Origin: Rhizobium sp. ACO-34A
GTDB lineage: Bacteria > Pseudomonadota > Alphaproteobacteria > Rhizobiales > Rhizobiaceae
DNA length: 64,000 nucleotides
Assembly: GCA_002600635.1 (NCBI GenBank)
Contig: CP021371.1
Span: 3,041,001 to 3,105,000 of the forward strand
Reading direction: 5' to 3'
A program made the translations under genes and the position numbers. Positions 45,465 to 54,466 of this stretch are shown here, in pieces. Position 1 is the first letter of the stretch. The number at the start of each line of letters is the position of its first letter. The notes under the pieces are model-generated. The model was not told where the DNA came from. It saw nothing but the letters and a program-made list of their open reading frames with translations, and ran no database searches.

Positions 45465-45884
45465 ATGCCTTTGGAACTGGAAGTATTCGACAGCGCCGCC
45501 GACGAGGATCGCGCGGCCATCCGCAAGGGAATTCTCGACTACAATGAGGGAATGCTCGGCCCGACGGACCGGAAAAACATATTCATCCCGTTGAAGGATG
45601 ACGAGGGAAAGACCGAAGGCGGCCTGATCGGCTATACGGGGCGCGGCTGGCTTTATACCGAAATGCTGTTCGTACCCGAGCACCTGCGCGGTCAGGGCCT
45701 TGCCGGAAAGCTGCTGGAGCGGGCAGAGCGGGAGGCACGGGAACGCAACTGCGTCGGCGCCTATATCGACACCATCAACCCGGAAGCCTGCCGCGTCTAT
45801 CAGCGGCAGGGGTACGAGATCTGCGGCAGGATCGAGAATTTCAGCGGCGAATACGCCATCACCTGGCTCAGGAAGCGATTTTGA
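45465..45884 (+). CDS. GNAT-family N-acetyltransferase
   Basis: A protein of 139 residues from ATG 45465 (GGGA upstream); ATG 45447 would add six. The acetyl-CoA-binding motif A is visible as EMLFVPEHLRGQGLAGKLL, followed by EACRVYQRQGYEICG typical of motif B. The acceptor is unknown. Its 3' end overlaps the convergent acetyltransferase gene by 17 bases. Confidence 0.9.
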   Translation: MPLELEVFDSAADEDRAAIRKGILDYNEGMLGPTDRKNIFIPLKDDEGKTEGGLIGYTGRGWLYTEMLFVPEHLRGQGLAGKLLERAEREARERNCVGAYIDTINPEACRVYQRQGYEICGRIENFSGEYAITWLRKRF

Positions 45885-46431
45885 GCGCTTCCGCCTCGGT
45901 TTCGGCTTCGGAAGCCGGCTCTTTCCACTGGCATTCCCGCCAGCCGATCACGCCCTTCAGGCGCTCATGCACGCCTTCCGCCATCGGCACCACCAGAACC
46001 CGCGCAGGATCGACCGGACCCGGAAAATCAAGCGCCTTCCACGCCACCTTCTCGAAGCCGAGCGGCATGTAGTACGGCGGATCCCCGACGAGAATGACCG
46101 CCTCGGAACCCTTCCGCCGGGCAGCCTCGATGGCGATACGGACCAGTTCGCGACCGATCCCCCTGCTCTTGTGCGAGGGCCGTACGGCCAGAGGGCCGAG
46201 CAGATGGCCATGAACGCCACCGGCGATGACCGGCGTCATCCGAACCGATGCGATGGTCTCGCCGTCGTCGGCGCAGATGAAGGAAAGCGACCGGTCATGC
46301 GGTCCCTGCTCCCGGATGCGGGCGGCAGCGCGGGTGAACCGGCCGGGACCGAATGCTTCTTCGTTGATGAGTTCGATAACGGCGTCGTGCGACGCATCCT
46401 CAGTGAGGTAGACGAGGTCGTGATTTTTCAT
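45868..46431 (-). CDS. GNAT-family N-acetyltransferase (YhbS-like)
   Basis: A protein of 187 residues. Motif A is LGPLAVRPSHKSRGIGRELV, and the GDPPYYMPLGFEKV segment is typical of YhbS-type predicted acetyltransferases. A C-terminal tail is rich in Glu and Ala. It converges on the other GNAT gene with a 17-base overlap. The substrate is unknown. Confidence 0.92.
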   Translation of the reverse strand: MKNHDLVYLTEDASHDAVIELINEEAFGPGRFTRAAARIREQGPHDRSLSFICADDGETIASVRMTPVIAGGVHGHLLGPLAVRPSHKSRGIGRELVRIAIEAARRKGSEAVILVGDPPYYMPLGFEKVAWKALDFPGPVDPARVLVVPMAEGVHERLKGVIGWRECQWKEPASEAETEAEALKIAS

Positions 46432-46690
46432 GAAATGACCGAAACCAGCAGAGCAGACGTAGATATGGGTTCTCGTTAACGCCTAGGGGCGTTCGGGAAG
46501 CATCAGCGTCGTCGCAGGGTCCGTGGTGCGGTCATGGGGCCTTCATCCTTGAGGTGGAAACTCGGATAGCAGCATTTTTTCCGTCCGTCCAACGGAAAAA
46601 CACACCGTTCATCCTTTCGCGTCTCGCAATCGCGCAGCCAAACCGTATTTTCAGGCCACGCAACGGGAAGAAGCAAGAAGGAGTTGCCCG

Positions 46691-47671
46691 ATGGGCATGC
46701 TGATCGAAGGTACCTGGCATGACGTCTGGTACGACACCAAGGCGACCGCCGGACATTTCCGTCGCGGCGATTCGACCTTTCGCAACTGGGTAACGGCGGA
46801 TGGAAGTGCCGGCCCGAGCGGACGCGCAGGCTTCAAGGCGGAGGCCGGCCGCTACCATCTCTATGTCTCCTACGCCTGTCCCTGGGCGCACCGCACGCTA
46901 ATCTTCCGCAAGCTCAAGGGCCTCGAAGACCTGATTTCCGTCTCGGTGGTGGACCCGTTGATGCTGGAAAACGGTTGGGAGTTCCACGATCGTGACGGCG
47001 CAACCATCGATCACCTCTTCGGCTCGCGCGCGCTCTGGGAAATCTACGTGAAGGCCGATCCTGCCTATAGCGGTCGCGTCACCGTCCCCGTCCTCTGGGA
47101 CAAGCGGACGGGCACCATAGTCTCCAATGAATCCTCCGAGATCATCCGCATGTTCAACAGCGCCTTTGACGGCCTCACTGGTAACAGGCTGGATTTCTAC
47201 CCGGAAAAACTGCGCGAAGAAATCGATGAGTTGAACAAGCGCGTCTACGACACCCTCAACAACGGCGTCTACAAGTCGGGCTTCGCCACAACGCAGGCCG
47301 CCTATGAGAGTGCCGTCTACCCGCTGTTCGAAACCCTCGACTGGCTGGAAGAGCGGCTTGCCACGCAGCGCTACCTGTTCGGCAACAGTCAGACGGAAGC
47401 CGACTGGCGGTTGTTCACCACCCTTGTCCGCTTCGACGCGGTCTATGTCGGCCACTTCAAATGCAATATCCGCAGGATCGAGGATTATCCGAACCTGTCC
47501 GCTTACTTGCGCGATCTCTATCAGACGCCCGGCGTAGTTGAGACGGTCAATATGCACCACATCAAGGACCACTATTACCGCAGCCACAAGACCATCAACC
47601 CGACGGGTGTCGTTCCGGCCGGCCCCGCGCTCGATTTCAATCGCCCGCACGGCCGGGAAAAGCTCGCCTGA
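46691..47671 (+). CDS. Glutathione S-transferase, glutathionyl-hydroquinone reductase type
   Basis: A protein of 326 residues, the length of the Xi-class (YqjG/ECM4/PcpF) enzymes that reduce glutathionyl-hydroquinones. The active site YACPWAHRT with its catalytic Cys is at residues about 58–66. The extended N-terminus (IEGTWHDVWYDTKATAGHF) and the SNESSEIIRMFN glutathione-binding motif are family hallmarks. The ribosome binding site is AAGGAG. The 259-base gap upstream holds no other gene that I can see. Confidence 0.95.
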   Translation: MGMLIEGTWHDVWYDTKATAGHFRRGDSTFRNWVTADGSAGPSGRAGFKAEAGRYHLYVSYACPWAHRTLIFRKLKGLEDLISVSVVDPLMLENGWEFHDRDGATIDHLFGSRALWEIYVKADPAYSGRVTVPVLWDKRTGTIVSNESSEIIRMFNSAFDGLTGNRLDFYPEKLREEIDELNKRVYDTLNNGVYKSGFATTQAAYESAVYPLFETLDWLEERLATQRYLFGNSQTEADWRLFTTLVRFDAVYVGHFKCNIRRIEDYPNLSAYLRDLYQTPGVVETVNMHHIKDHYYRSHKTINPTGVVPAGPALDFNRPHGREKLA

Positions 47672-47680
47672 GTTTTCCGG

Positions 47681-48172
47681 TCACCAGATATCGGCGGGGC
47701 TTGCCTCGCCGTTGATCTCCGCCAGACGCCGAAGGGTCGCGGTGGTGGTATCGGTAGGAAGATCATGGAGATCGAAGAAACCGGATTCGGCGATTTCCCG
47801 ATCCGGCGGCCTCGGCGCGGTCTGCCTCACCTTCACCCGGTAGAGCATGACATGATCCCGCACGCTGGCCTTGCTGTTGTAGTAGACATGGAAGAGCCGC
47901 GGCGGCTCGGTCATCACCAGATTGCCCTCCTCGCGCAACTCCTTTTCAAGCGCCTGTGGCACCGTTTCCCCGCGCTCCACACCACCGCCCGGCATGTACC
48001 AGCCGGGCACATAGGTGTGGCGCACGAGGAAGATCCGGCCCTGTTCGTCGAAACAGGCCGCCCGGACACCGAGCGTCATGCCGCGCGAGATTGCGAAGTA
48101 ACTGTGCAGAATACGCAACACGAACCGGGTAGTTGTCCCGGAAACTTCTTCTGTACCTTGCTGTTGCGTCAT
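47681..48172 (-). CDS. NUDIX hydrolase
   Basis: A protein of 163 residues. The NUDIX box is GGGVERGETVPQALEKELREEGNL, with the REEG core keeping the metal-binding glutamates. An N-terminal segment (about 1–35) precedes the fold. The substrate class cannot be read from the sequence. It is divergent from the phosphoesterase gene; the two start codons are 41 bases apart, so they share a short promoter region. Confidence 0.92.
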   Translation of the reverse strand: MTQQQGTEEVSGTTTRFVLRILHSYFAISRGMTLGVRAACFDEQGRIFLVRHTYVPGWYMPGGGVERGETVPQALEKELREEGNLVMTEPPRLFHVYYNSKASVRDHVMLYRVKVRQTAPRPPDREIAESGFFDLHDLPTDTTTATLRRLAEINGEASPADIW

Positions 48173-48213
48173 TGTCCTTGCCCGCAGGAAGTGCGCTCTT
48201 TAAGAGAAGCACC

Positions 48214-49122
48214 ATGTTCAAGCTCGCGCATATATCCGACGTTCACCTTGGGCCATTGCCGAACCTGACGATCCGTGAACTCGCTTCCAAGCGCATCACC
48301 GGATATGTGAACTGGCACCGCAACCGGCGCAAGCACCTTTTCTCCAATGCGCTCGATCTTGTGATCGAGGACCTGCGCCGGCATGAACCCGATCACCTTG
48401 CAATCACCGGTGACCTCGTCAATCTGGCCTCAGGCATCGAGATCCGCCGCGTCGCGGAATGGCTTCACGAGGCCGGAGCGCCGCTCGATACCTCTGTGGT
48501 TCCCGGCAATCACGATGCCTATGTGCCCGGCGCTCACGACAAGGCGGTGCAGGCCTGGTACGACTACATGCGTGGTGACGACGATCCGATGATCTGGCGC
48601 GAAGGCCACAAGCTCTTTCCCTATATCCGCCGACGCGGGCCTGTCGCGCTTATCGGCTGTTCCACCTCCATCGCGACGCCACCCTTTTCCGCCAGCGGCT
48701 TCTTCAGCGCCCGGCAGGCGCGGGAAACCTCCGACCTGTTGAAGGCGGCCGGCGAGGAAGGCCTGTTCCGGGTGGTGATGATCCACCATCCGCCCATTCG
48801 CGGCGCTACCGCCTCCTACAAGCGGATGATCGGCATCCGGCGTTTCGCGGCCGCCATTTCGACGGGCGGCGCGGAACTCGTGCTCCACGGGCATACCCAC
48901 CTCAACACGCTCTACTGGCTAGACAGCCGCCACCAGCGCGTGCCGGTGGTCGGCATCGCCTCGGCGTCGCAAGGCCCCGGCGGGCATAAGCCAGCAGCGG
49001 GCTACAATCTCTTCTCCATCAACGGGGAACCCGGAAACTGGCGCCTGCAATGGGACCGCTATGGCCTTTCCGATGCCGGAACGGAACTGCGCCACGACCA
49101 TCACCAGATCCTGGCGGAGTAG
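48214..49122 (+). CDS. Calcineurin-like metallophosphoesterase
   Basis: A protein of 302 residues from ATG 48214; an upstream in-frame start at 48133 would lie inside the divergent NUDIX gene. The five metal-binding motifs are in order: DVHLG, GDLVN, GNHD, a central HHPP and GHTH. Such enzymes hydrolyse phosphodiesters or phosphomonoesters, for example cyclic nucleotides or UDP-sugars. The specificity is unknown. Confidence 0.93.
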   Translation: MFKLAHISDVHLGPLPNLTIRELASKRITGYVNWHRNRRKHLFSNALDLVIEDLRRHEPDHLAITGDLVNLASGIEIRRVAEWLHEAGAPLDTSVVPGNHDAYVPGAHDKAVQAWYDYMRGDDDPMIWREGHKLFPYIRRRGPVALIGCSTSIATPPFSASGFFSARQARETSDLLKAAGEEGLFRVVMIHHPPIRGATASYKRMIGIRRFAAAISTGGAELVLHGHTHLNTLYWLDSRHQRVPVVGIASASQGPGGHKPAAGYNLFSINGEPGNWRLQWDRYGLSDAGTELRHDHHQILAE

Positions 49123-49221
49123 TTTCCCCGCCTGCCTAATCCTGAATGACAGTGCGCTTGAGAAGTTGCCAGAGCGCATCACTGAAACACGGAAAGCGAT
49201 GCTGAAAGCGCGTTCAGGGCT

Positions 49222-49890
49222 TCAGGTCTCAAACCCGTTCAGCTTGCGGTGATAACTAACGATCGCCTTGAGGTTTTGCGAAGCGATCACGCTCGCGGCC
49301 TTCGCCTGTTCCAGCCCGAAACCCGGCCAGTCCATGTGCTTGACGATGACCGGCTTGCACAGCCGGAAGAACATCGACTGGCCGAACAGTGAAAACACCG
49401 TCAGGGAAAGATCCTTGCCCTCGCCCGGCCGTCCGATGGCGATGGCAAGCAATTGCGAGAAACGTTCGTGCAGGGGTTCGGCCAACTTGTCGTAAAGCAG
49501 CGCATCGAACGCCCCCGGCATCACCAGTTCCCGGGTCATGAAATTCGAGATCTGGTCCGCATCCGGCCGCGTCGAACCGATCAGAAGCATGGTCGAGAAC
49601 ATCCGGTCCATCGTCGCGAGCGCATCGTCCGGCCCGAGATTGGCCGGTAGCGGCTGCCATGCCGATGGGCCGAGCGTCTCCTTCACCACTGCGATCACAT
49701 ATTCGATGCAGGCGATCCGAAGTCCCGGCTTGCTTCCGAAATGATAGGCGATGCTGCCGATGTTAGCGGCCGCATGGTCGGCGATCTGGCGTGTGGACAC
49801 GGCATCGTAGCCGTAGTCGCCGAAGAGTTCGAGCGCTGCGGATACCAGGGATTCGCGCGTGGCAGCCGCGCCGGAAGCCTGCCTTGCCAT
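49222..49890 (-). CDS. TetR-family regulator with CerR-type C-terminal domain
   Basis: A protein of 222 residues. The N-terminal helix-turn-helix (about 10–55) reads ALELFGDYGYDAVSTRQIADHAAANIGSIAYHFGSK in outline. The C-terminal region (about 80–200) has the RELVMPGAFDALLYDKLAEPL pattern of the DUF1956/CerR group (E. coli CecR type). CecR-type regulators often control efflux genes; none is adjacent here. It is convergent with the phosphoesterase gene and shares a divergent or isolated position before the hydrolase gene. Confidence 0.92.
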   Translation of the reverse strand: MARQASGAAATRESLVSAALELFGDYGYDAVSTRQIADHAAANIGSIAYHFGSKPGLRIACIEYVIAVVKETLGPSAWQPLPANLGPDDALATMDRMFSTMLLIGSTRPDADQISNFMTRELVMPGAFDALLYDKLAEPLHERFSQLLAIAIGRPGEGKDLSLTVFSLFGQSMFFRLCKPVIVKHMDWPGFGLEQAKAASVIASQNLKAIVSYHRKLNGFET

Positions 49891-50041
49891 ATACGTCCTG
49901 CCTTAAAGCTATCAAATCATCAGCCGGCCTTTGCTCGGACACGCGATGATCCATGAAATCAATACGTTACTTCCCGCAATCGCTCAAGGCGCTCAATCGA
50001 GTTAGAGCCGGCCGATCAAGAGAATATGCGCATAGAGAACG

Positions 50042-50836
50042 TCAGGAAACCGTTGCTTCCACACGGCGAACGGTCCGCAGGATTTCTTCGGCCACGATAT
50101 CAGGGCATTCATCGACCAGCATATGACCGGCCCCCGGAAGACGATGAACCGCGAGACTACTGCCGGACACCGCGCTCTGGTGCGGCGGCAGGATGCAATC
50201 CTCGAGGCCCCACAGCAATGCCTTCGGCATCGGCAGGGCGAGGATATCGGCAAGCGGCAACTGACCTTGAGCCGGTCCAGTCTCACTATTAGCTGAGACG
50301 ATTGCCGAAAAGACGGTGCTCAAGGCCTCTCGAGCGCCTTCCCCACGGCGCGCCTCAAGCGTGGCTTCGATCATCGTCTCGGGGATATCGAAATTATAGC
50401 CGACCATGATCTCCAGGGCGGAGCGGAGCTCTTCAGCCGTTTCGGCAAGACCGAAGCGCTCAAGGACCCGGTGATTGATTTCCGGTCCGAAACCGCCGGG
50501 CGCGACCATGGTCAGGCTCGGCACCGCCTGCGGCTGGCGAAGAGCGATCAGCGCCGCCGTCGCTCCACCGAGCGAATGGCCGGCAAGATGAAAGGCGGGG
50601 ATACCCCGCCTGTCGAGATCGGAAAGGATGGCCTTGGCCATGCGGCCCGCGCCACCAAGACCCTCGGCATGCAACGAACCCGCATGCCCCGGCAGATCGT
50701 AAGCGATCACCGGCAGGTCTGCCGGCAACCGGTCGATCACGTCACGCCAGACGAAGGCACCGCCGCCGAAACCATGCAGCAGCACCAGAGGCACTGCTGC
50801 ATGCGGATCACCGGTGATGACGGCGTGAAGCGTCAC
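50042..50836 (-). CDS. Alpha/beta-hydrolase
   Basis: A protein of 264 residues from GTG 50836. The oxyanion segment LLHGFGGGAFVW, the nucleophile elbow GHSLGG and the late GAGHMLVDE with the catalytic His are present. The overall pattern resembles the C-terminal acyltransferase/hydrolase domain of acetoin dehydrogenase E2-like proteins, but no such partner is here. The start is three bases after the leuA stop, so it is probably co-transcribed and coupled with leuA. Confidence 0.92.
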   Translation of the reverse strand: MTLHAVITGDPHAAVPLVLLHGFGGGAFVWRDVIDRLPADLPVIAYDLPGHAGSLHAEGLGGAGRMAKAILSDLDRRGIPAFHLAGHSLGGATAALIALRQPQAVPSLTMVAPGGFGPEINHRVLERFGLAETAEELRSALEIMVGYNFDIPETMIEATLEARRGEGAREALSTVFSAIVSANSETGPAQGQLPLADILALPMPKALLWGLEDCILPPHQSAVSGSSLAVHRLPGAGHMLVDECPDIVAEEILRTVRRVEATVS

Positions 50837-50839
50837 GCG

Positions 50840-52564
50840 TCAGGCCTTCGCGGCCCGCTCTTCGAGCACGCGGTTGGCGGCAGAGACGATAGCCTCCAGC
50901 GACGCCGTCACGATGTTGGTGTTGATGCCGGCGCCGAACAGCTTGCCACCCGGATGCACCATCTCGACATAGGCGATGGCCGATGCGTTCGAACCATGCT
51001 GCAGCGAGTGCTCGGAATAGTCGGCCACCGAGAGATCGATACCCAGATAGGTCGACAGCGCATTGATGAAGCCGTCGATCGGGCCGGTCCCCTGCCCTTC
51101 GATCCGCTTGAGTTCACCATTGTCGGTGATCTCCGCGGCAACGACGCGGCGGCCCTTCTGGACGGTATCCGGGTAGGTGTGGTGATCGATGAACTTGATG
51201 CGTGCACCCGGCTGTTCGACATAACGCTGGATGAAGCGCTCGTGGATACGCTTCGACGGCAGCTCCACGCCTTCCTCATCGGTGATCCGCTGGATGTCCT
51301 CACGGAACTCGACCTGCAGGTTGCGTGGCAAGTTGATGCCGTAATCCTGCTGCAGGATGTAGGCGATACCGCCCTTGCCCGACTGCGAGTTGATGCGGAT
51401 GATCGCTTCGTAGGTGCGGCCGACGTCCTGTGGGTCGATCGGCAGGTAAGGCACTTCCCACACGCCGGTGTTCGACTGCTTGATCGCCTTCATGCCCTTG
51501 TTGATCGCATCCTGATGCGAACCCGAGAACGCGGTGTAGACCAGCTCGCCGACGTAAGGGTGACGCTCCGGAATGGTCATCTCGTTGGAATATTCGTAGA
51601 CGGCCTTGATCCGCTCGATATCCGAGCAGTCCAGTTCCGGATCGACGCCCTGGGTGAACATGTTCAGGGCCAGCGTCACGACGTCGACATTGCCGGTGCG
51701 CTCGCCATTGCCGAACAGGGTGCCTTCCACGCGATCCGCGCCAGCCATCAGGCCGAGTTCGGTCGCGGCGATGCCGGTGCCGCGGTCGTTATGCGGATGC
51801 AGCGAGATCAGCACGTTCTCGCGATTGTCGATATTGCGGCTCATCCATTCGATCATGTCGGCATAGATGTTCGGCGTCGACATCTCGACGGTCGAGGGCA
51901 GGTTCAGGATCAGCTTGTTGTCAGGCGTTGGCTTGATGACCTCGATGACAGCGTTGGAGATTTCCAGCGCTACCTCCAGCTCGGTGCCGGTGAAGCTTTC
52001 AGGAGAATACTGGAAGCGATAGCCACCACCGGCCTTGGCGGCCATGTCGGTAATCATCTTGGCGGCATCGACGGCGATCTGCTTGATGCCGCCCACATCC
52101 TTGCCGAACACCACGCGGCGCTGCAACTCGCTGGTGGAATTGTAGAAATGGATGATCGGACGCGTGGCGCCTTCCAGCGCCTCGAAGGTGCGGGTAATCA
52201 GCTCGGGCCGGCACTGCACCAGCACCTGCAGCGATACGTCTTCCGGCACATTGCCCTGCTCGACGCACCAGCGGGCGAAGTCGAAATCGGTCTGCGAAGC
52301 AGACGGGAAACCGATCTCGATTTCCTTGAAACCCATGTCCAGCAACAGCTGGAACATGCGGGCCTTGCGGTCGTGACCCATGGGATTGACCAGCGACTGG
52401 TTACCGTCGCGCAGGTCTACCGAACACCAGACCGGCGCCTTGGTGATCGTCTTCGAAGGCCAGGTGCGATCCGGAATGTTTACCTGCGGATAGGGCCGGT
52501 ACTTGGCCACTGCATCAGGCATGCCATGCTTCACGATGGTGTGGGCTGCGCTCGCGTCGTTCAT
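50840..52564 (-). CDS. leuA: 2-isopropylmalate synthase (type 2)
   Basis: The first committed step of leucine synthesis: acetyl-CoA plus 2-oxoisovalerate. From ATG 52564 (GAGGAAGAAG upstream) the protein is 574 residues, the length of the long, yeast/actinobacterial-like form. Visible marks are WCSVDLRDGNQSL (metal Asp and Arg), SLHPHNDRGTGIA, NGERTGNVD, and a C-terminal LeuA allosteric domain (about 440–560). ATG 52582 was rejected for its poorer ribosome binding site. A leucine-rich leader peptide lies upstream. Confidence 0.96.
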   Translation of the reverse strand: MNDASAAHTIVKHGMPDAVAKYRPYPQVNIPDRTWPSKTITKAPVWCSVDLRDGNQSLVNPMGHDRKARMFQLLLDMGFKEIEIGFPSASQTDFDFARWCVEQGNVPEDVSLQVLVQCRPELITRTFEALEGATRPIIHFYNSTSELQRRVVFGKDVGGIKQIAVDAAKMITDMAAKAGGGYRFQYSPESFTGTELEVALEISNAVIEVIKPTPDNKLILNLPSTVEMSTPNIYADMIEWMSRNIDNRENVLISLHPHNDRGTGIAATELGLMAGADRVEGTLFGNGERTGNVDVVTLALNMFTQGVDPELDCSDIERIKAVYEYSNEMTIPERHPYVGELVYTAFSGSHQDAINKGMKAIKQSNTGVWEVPYLPIDPQDVGRTYEAIIRINSQSGKGGIAYILQQDYGINLPRNLQVEFREDIQRITDEEGVELPSKRIHERFIQRYVEQPGARIKFIDHHTYPDTVQKGRRVVAAEITDNGELKRIEGQGTGPIDGFINALSTYLGIDLSVADYSEHSLQHGSNASAIAYVEMVHPGGKLFGAGINTNIVTASLEAIVSAANRVLEERAAKA

Positions 52565-52665
52565 CTTCTTCCTCTTCCGCATCTGCCCGCCATCTTCATT
52601 TGTGGGGCTGGTACAGACGCCTGGCCATCAAAGGCCGTTCATGGTGCAAAACTGGGATTTTATCC

Positions 52666-52708
52666 GAGGAGCTGTGCCACGCGGCTAACCGGCCGCCGGG
52701 CGCTCCTC
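52666..52708 (-). promoter_or_regulatory. Hairpin overlapping the leader-peptide stop, candidate leuA attenuator
   Basis: On the minus strand GAGGAGC (complement of 52702–52708) pairs perfectly with GCTCCTC (complement of 52666–52672), enclosing a GCGGC/GCCGC inner stem. It begins at the stop codon of the leucine-rich ORF. An alternative pairing, TTATCC in the leader ORF with GGATAA just after the hairpin, would exclude it. I see no U-tract. Confidence 0.45.
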
Positions 52709-52829
52709 AAAGGACCCGGCAACCGCGGATAAGGCTAAGAAGAAGCGAGTTTAGGGCGAGAGTCGACGTGCCGGCCGGAATGCGGCCTGCGTCGAATGAA
52801 GCGGTGATGTGTTCGCCCGAGAACTTCAT
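52707..52829 (-). CDS. Leader peptide of leuA
   Basis: A 40-codon ORF, ATG 52829 to TGA 52707. Its last 17 codons contain seven leucines, including three consecutive CTT codons and a fourth after one Ser codon (LNSLLLSLIRG). It ends 142 bases upstream of leuA and overlaps a stable hairpin, the arrangement of a ribosome-mediated attenuator for leucine. The predicted promoter places the transcription start at or one base before the ATG, so the peptide would be translated from a leaderless end, as is known for the trpL leader in Sinorhizobium. Confidence 0.6.
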   Translation of the reverse strand: MKFSGEHITASFDAGRIPAGTSTLALNSLLLSLIRGCRVL

Positions 52830-52836
52830 GCGAGCC

Positions 52837-52865
52837 TTATAGCCACCCTTCGACGCAGTTGGCAA
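52837..52865 (-). promoter_or_regulatory. Predicted promoter of the leuA transcript
   Basis: On the minus strand TTGCCA (complement of 52860–52865), 17 bases, CTATAA (complement of 52837–52842), a good alphaproteobacterial -35/-10. Transcription would begin near 52830, directly at the leader peptide ATG. Confidence 0.6.
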
Positions 52866-52926
52866 GTACGTCATTCGTATGTTTGCCCGCTCATTACCCA
52901 CATGCGACACGCCCGATATCCCCACC

Positions 52927-54078
52927 TCAACCCCGCCAGGCCTTGGCGAGATTGAGCAGGCCAAGCATCAATCCACCCGCGACAAGCCCCCAGAAAGCCC
53001 CGGAAATCCCGCCGAAAGACACGCCGGACGCGGTGATCAGGAAGGTGACGGCCGCCGCCTCGCGCGTTTCCGCGTCCTTGAAAGCGGCAAGTGCGGAACC
53101 CGAAAACGCGCCGATCAGCGCAAGCCCTGCCACCGCCTGAATGAGAACCGGCGGTGCCAGAGAAACGAAAGCCGTCACGGCACCCGCCAGCAGGCCGAGA
53201 ATCACATAGCCGACGCCGCCGATGATCGCCGCCCAGTAGCGCTTCTTCGGATCCGGATGAGCATCCTCGCCAGCGCACATGGCCGCCGTGATGGCCGCCA
53301 GATTGACGGCATGCCCGCCGAACGGAGCCGACAGCAGCGAGAAAAACCCCGTCGTCGCAAACAGAGGGCCGGGATTGGGATCGTAGTGATTGACCTTCAG
53401 CACCGCGATCCCCGGAATGTTCTGCGACGCCATCGTGACGATGAAGAGCGGCAGCGCAATCGAGATCAGCGACGGCAGGGTGAAGGCAGGCGTCACCAGT
53501 TCCATCGGCGGCGTAAGCGATGCGGCCCAGTTCGCCATGGCTCCCTCTGGCAGCTCCACCCCGAACATCATCACCAGAACGAAGGCGAGAAGTGCGGCAG
53601 GAACGGCATAGAGCCGCTTGAAGGCCGCAACCACCGCCCAGGCGGCAAGGATCGGCAGTCCAAGCATCGGATCGAAGGCGATGGCCTTGAAGGGCGCGAA
53701 ACAGAGACCGAGAATGACGCCCGACAGCATGGCATTGGCAAGCGGTGCCGGAATGGCGGCAACGGCCTTGCCAAGCGGCTTGAACAGGCCGGCGATGATG
53801 ATCAGCACGGCACAGACCAGAAACGCGCCGACAGCAACAGGAAATCCCCCCTCTGGAACGCCCGCAGTCGCCAGCAGCGCCGCACCGGGCGTCGACCACG
53901 CGATGGAAACCGGAAGCTTCGTCCATGCACTGAGCACGATGGCGCAAAGCCCCATGGATACGGAAAGCGCCATCAGACCCGAGGCGGCCTCGAAATCGGT
54001 CGCCCCGACACCTTTCAGCCCCTGCAGCACGACGGCGAAAGAACTGGCGAAGCCGACGAAAGCGGTCAGGCAGCCCAT
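52927..54078 (-). CDS. benE: BenE-family benzoate:H+ symporter, N-terminus probably frameshifted
   Basis: A protein of 383 residues as read from ATG 54078, with about twelve hydrophobic helices. The BenE signatures FVGFASSFAVVLQGL, NIPGIAVLK and FGGHAVNLAAITAA are clear. It imports benzoate with protons. No ribosome binding site precedes 54078. In the adjacent frame an ATG at 54110 starts MLKDLSP, the usual BenE N-terminus; one extra G in the five-G tract at 54090–54094 would join it to the main frame as MLKDLSPQSFFMGCL. The reading frame is thus likely one base short. Confidence 0.88.
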   Translation of the reverse strand: MGCLTAFVGFASSFAVVLQGLKGVGATDFEAASGLMALSVSMGLCAIVLSAWTKLPVSIAWSTPGAALLATAGVPEGGFPVAVGAFLVCAVLIIIAGLFKPLGKAVAAIPAPLANAMLSGVILGLCFAPFKAIAFDPMLGLPILAAWAVVAAFKRLYAVPAALLAFVLVMMFGVELPEGAMANWAASLTPPMELVTPAFTLPSLISIALPLFIVTMASQNIPGIAVLKVNHYDPNPGPLFATTGFFSLLSAPFGGHAVNLAAITAAMCAGEDAHPDPKKRYWAAIIGGVGYVILGLLAGAVTAFVSLAPPVLIQAVAGLALIGAFSGSALAAFKDAETREAAAVTFLITASGVSFGGISGAFWGLVAGGLMLGLLNLAKAWRG

Positions 54079-54290
54079 GAAGAAACTCTGGGGGAAAGGT
54101 CTTTCAGCATGACGGACTCGGGGGTGCGGGATTTGGAAAGCTATCGAACAGCAAAATTCGCTCAGGCATGCAAGGCTGGATCAGCGAAAAGAGTACGGCC
54201 GGAAGGGGAAAACGGGCATCGGAACGCCGTACTGTGCTCCGAAACACCGATCTACGTCCGAACCCGACGTACACGCCCTCGAATGACGTG

Positions 54291-54319
54291 TTGTATTCGC
54301 CGGAAGCGTCATGTATAGG
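54291..54319 (+). promoter_or_regulatory. Predicted promoter of the polyamine operon
   Basis: TTGTAT (54291–54296), 17 bases, TATAGG (54314–54319). It gives a leader of about 400 bases before the decarboxylase. The remaining part of the gap to benE (54111–54290) shows nothing I can name. Confidence 0.5.
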
Positions 54320-54365
54320 CCGGCCAACAAGTTGCAGGTTTCATCTGCTGGTTGGAGAGGACGCC

Positions 54366-54452
54366 ATGTCTAGCGACGCCCTCTTCCAATCGGGGATGGG
54401 CCCAGTCGGACTGGATGCCCCCGAACGGAAGAATTCTTTACGACGCCCGTAA
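54366..54452 (+). CDS. Leader small ORF 1 of the polyamine operon
   Basis: ATG 54366, preceded by GGAGAGG at five bases, opens a 28-codon ORF (MSSDALFQSGMGPVGLDAPE, then RKNSLRRP) ending at TAA 54452. Within it the RNA can fold: CCAGT/ACTGG with outer GGGG/CCCC arms. The second leader ORF starts 14 bases after the stop, with AAAGGAG overlapping the TAA. Confidence 0.5.
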   Translation: MSSDALFQSGMGPVGLDAPERKNSLRRP

Positions 54453-54466
54453 AAGGAGCGTTCCCG

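Noticed and set aside
50471..52732. 753-codon frame antisense to leuA and the hydrolase gene
   Set aside because: It spans two well-identified genes and has no ribosome binding site or family resemblance.
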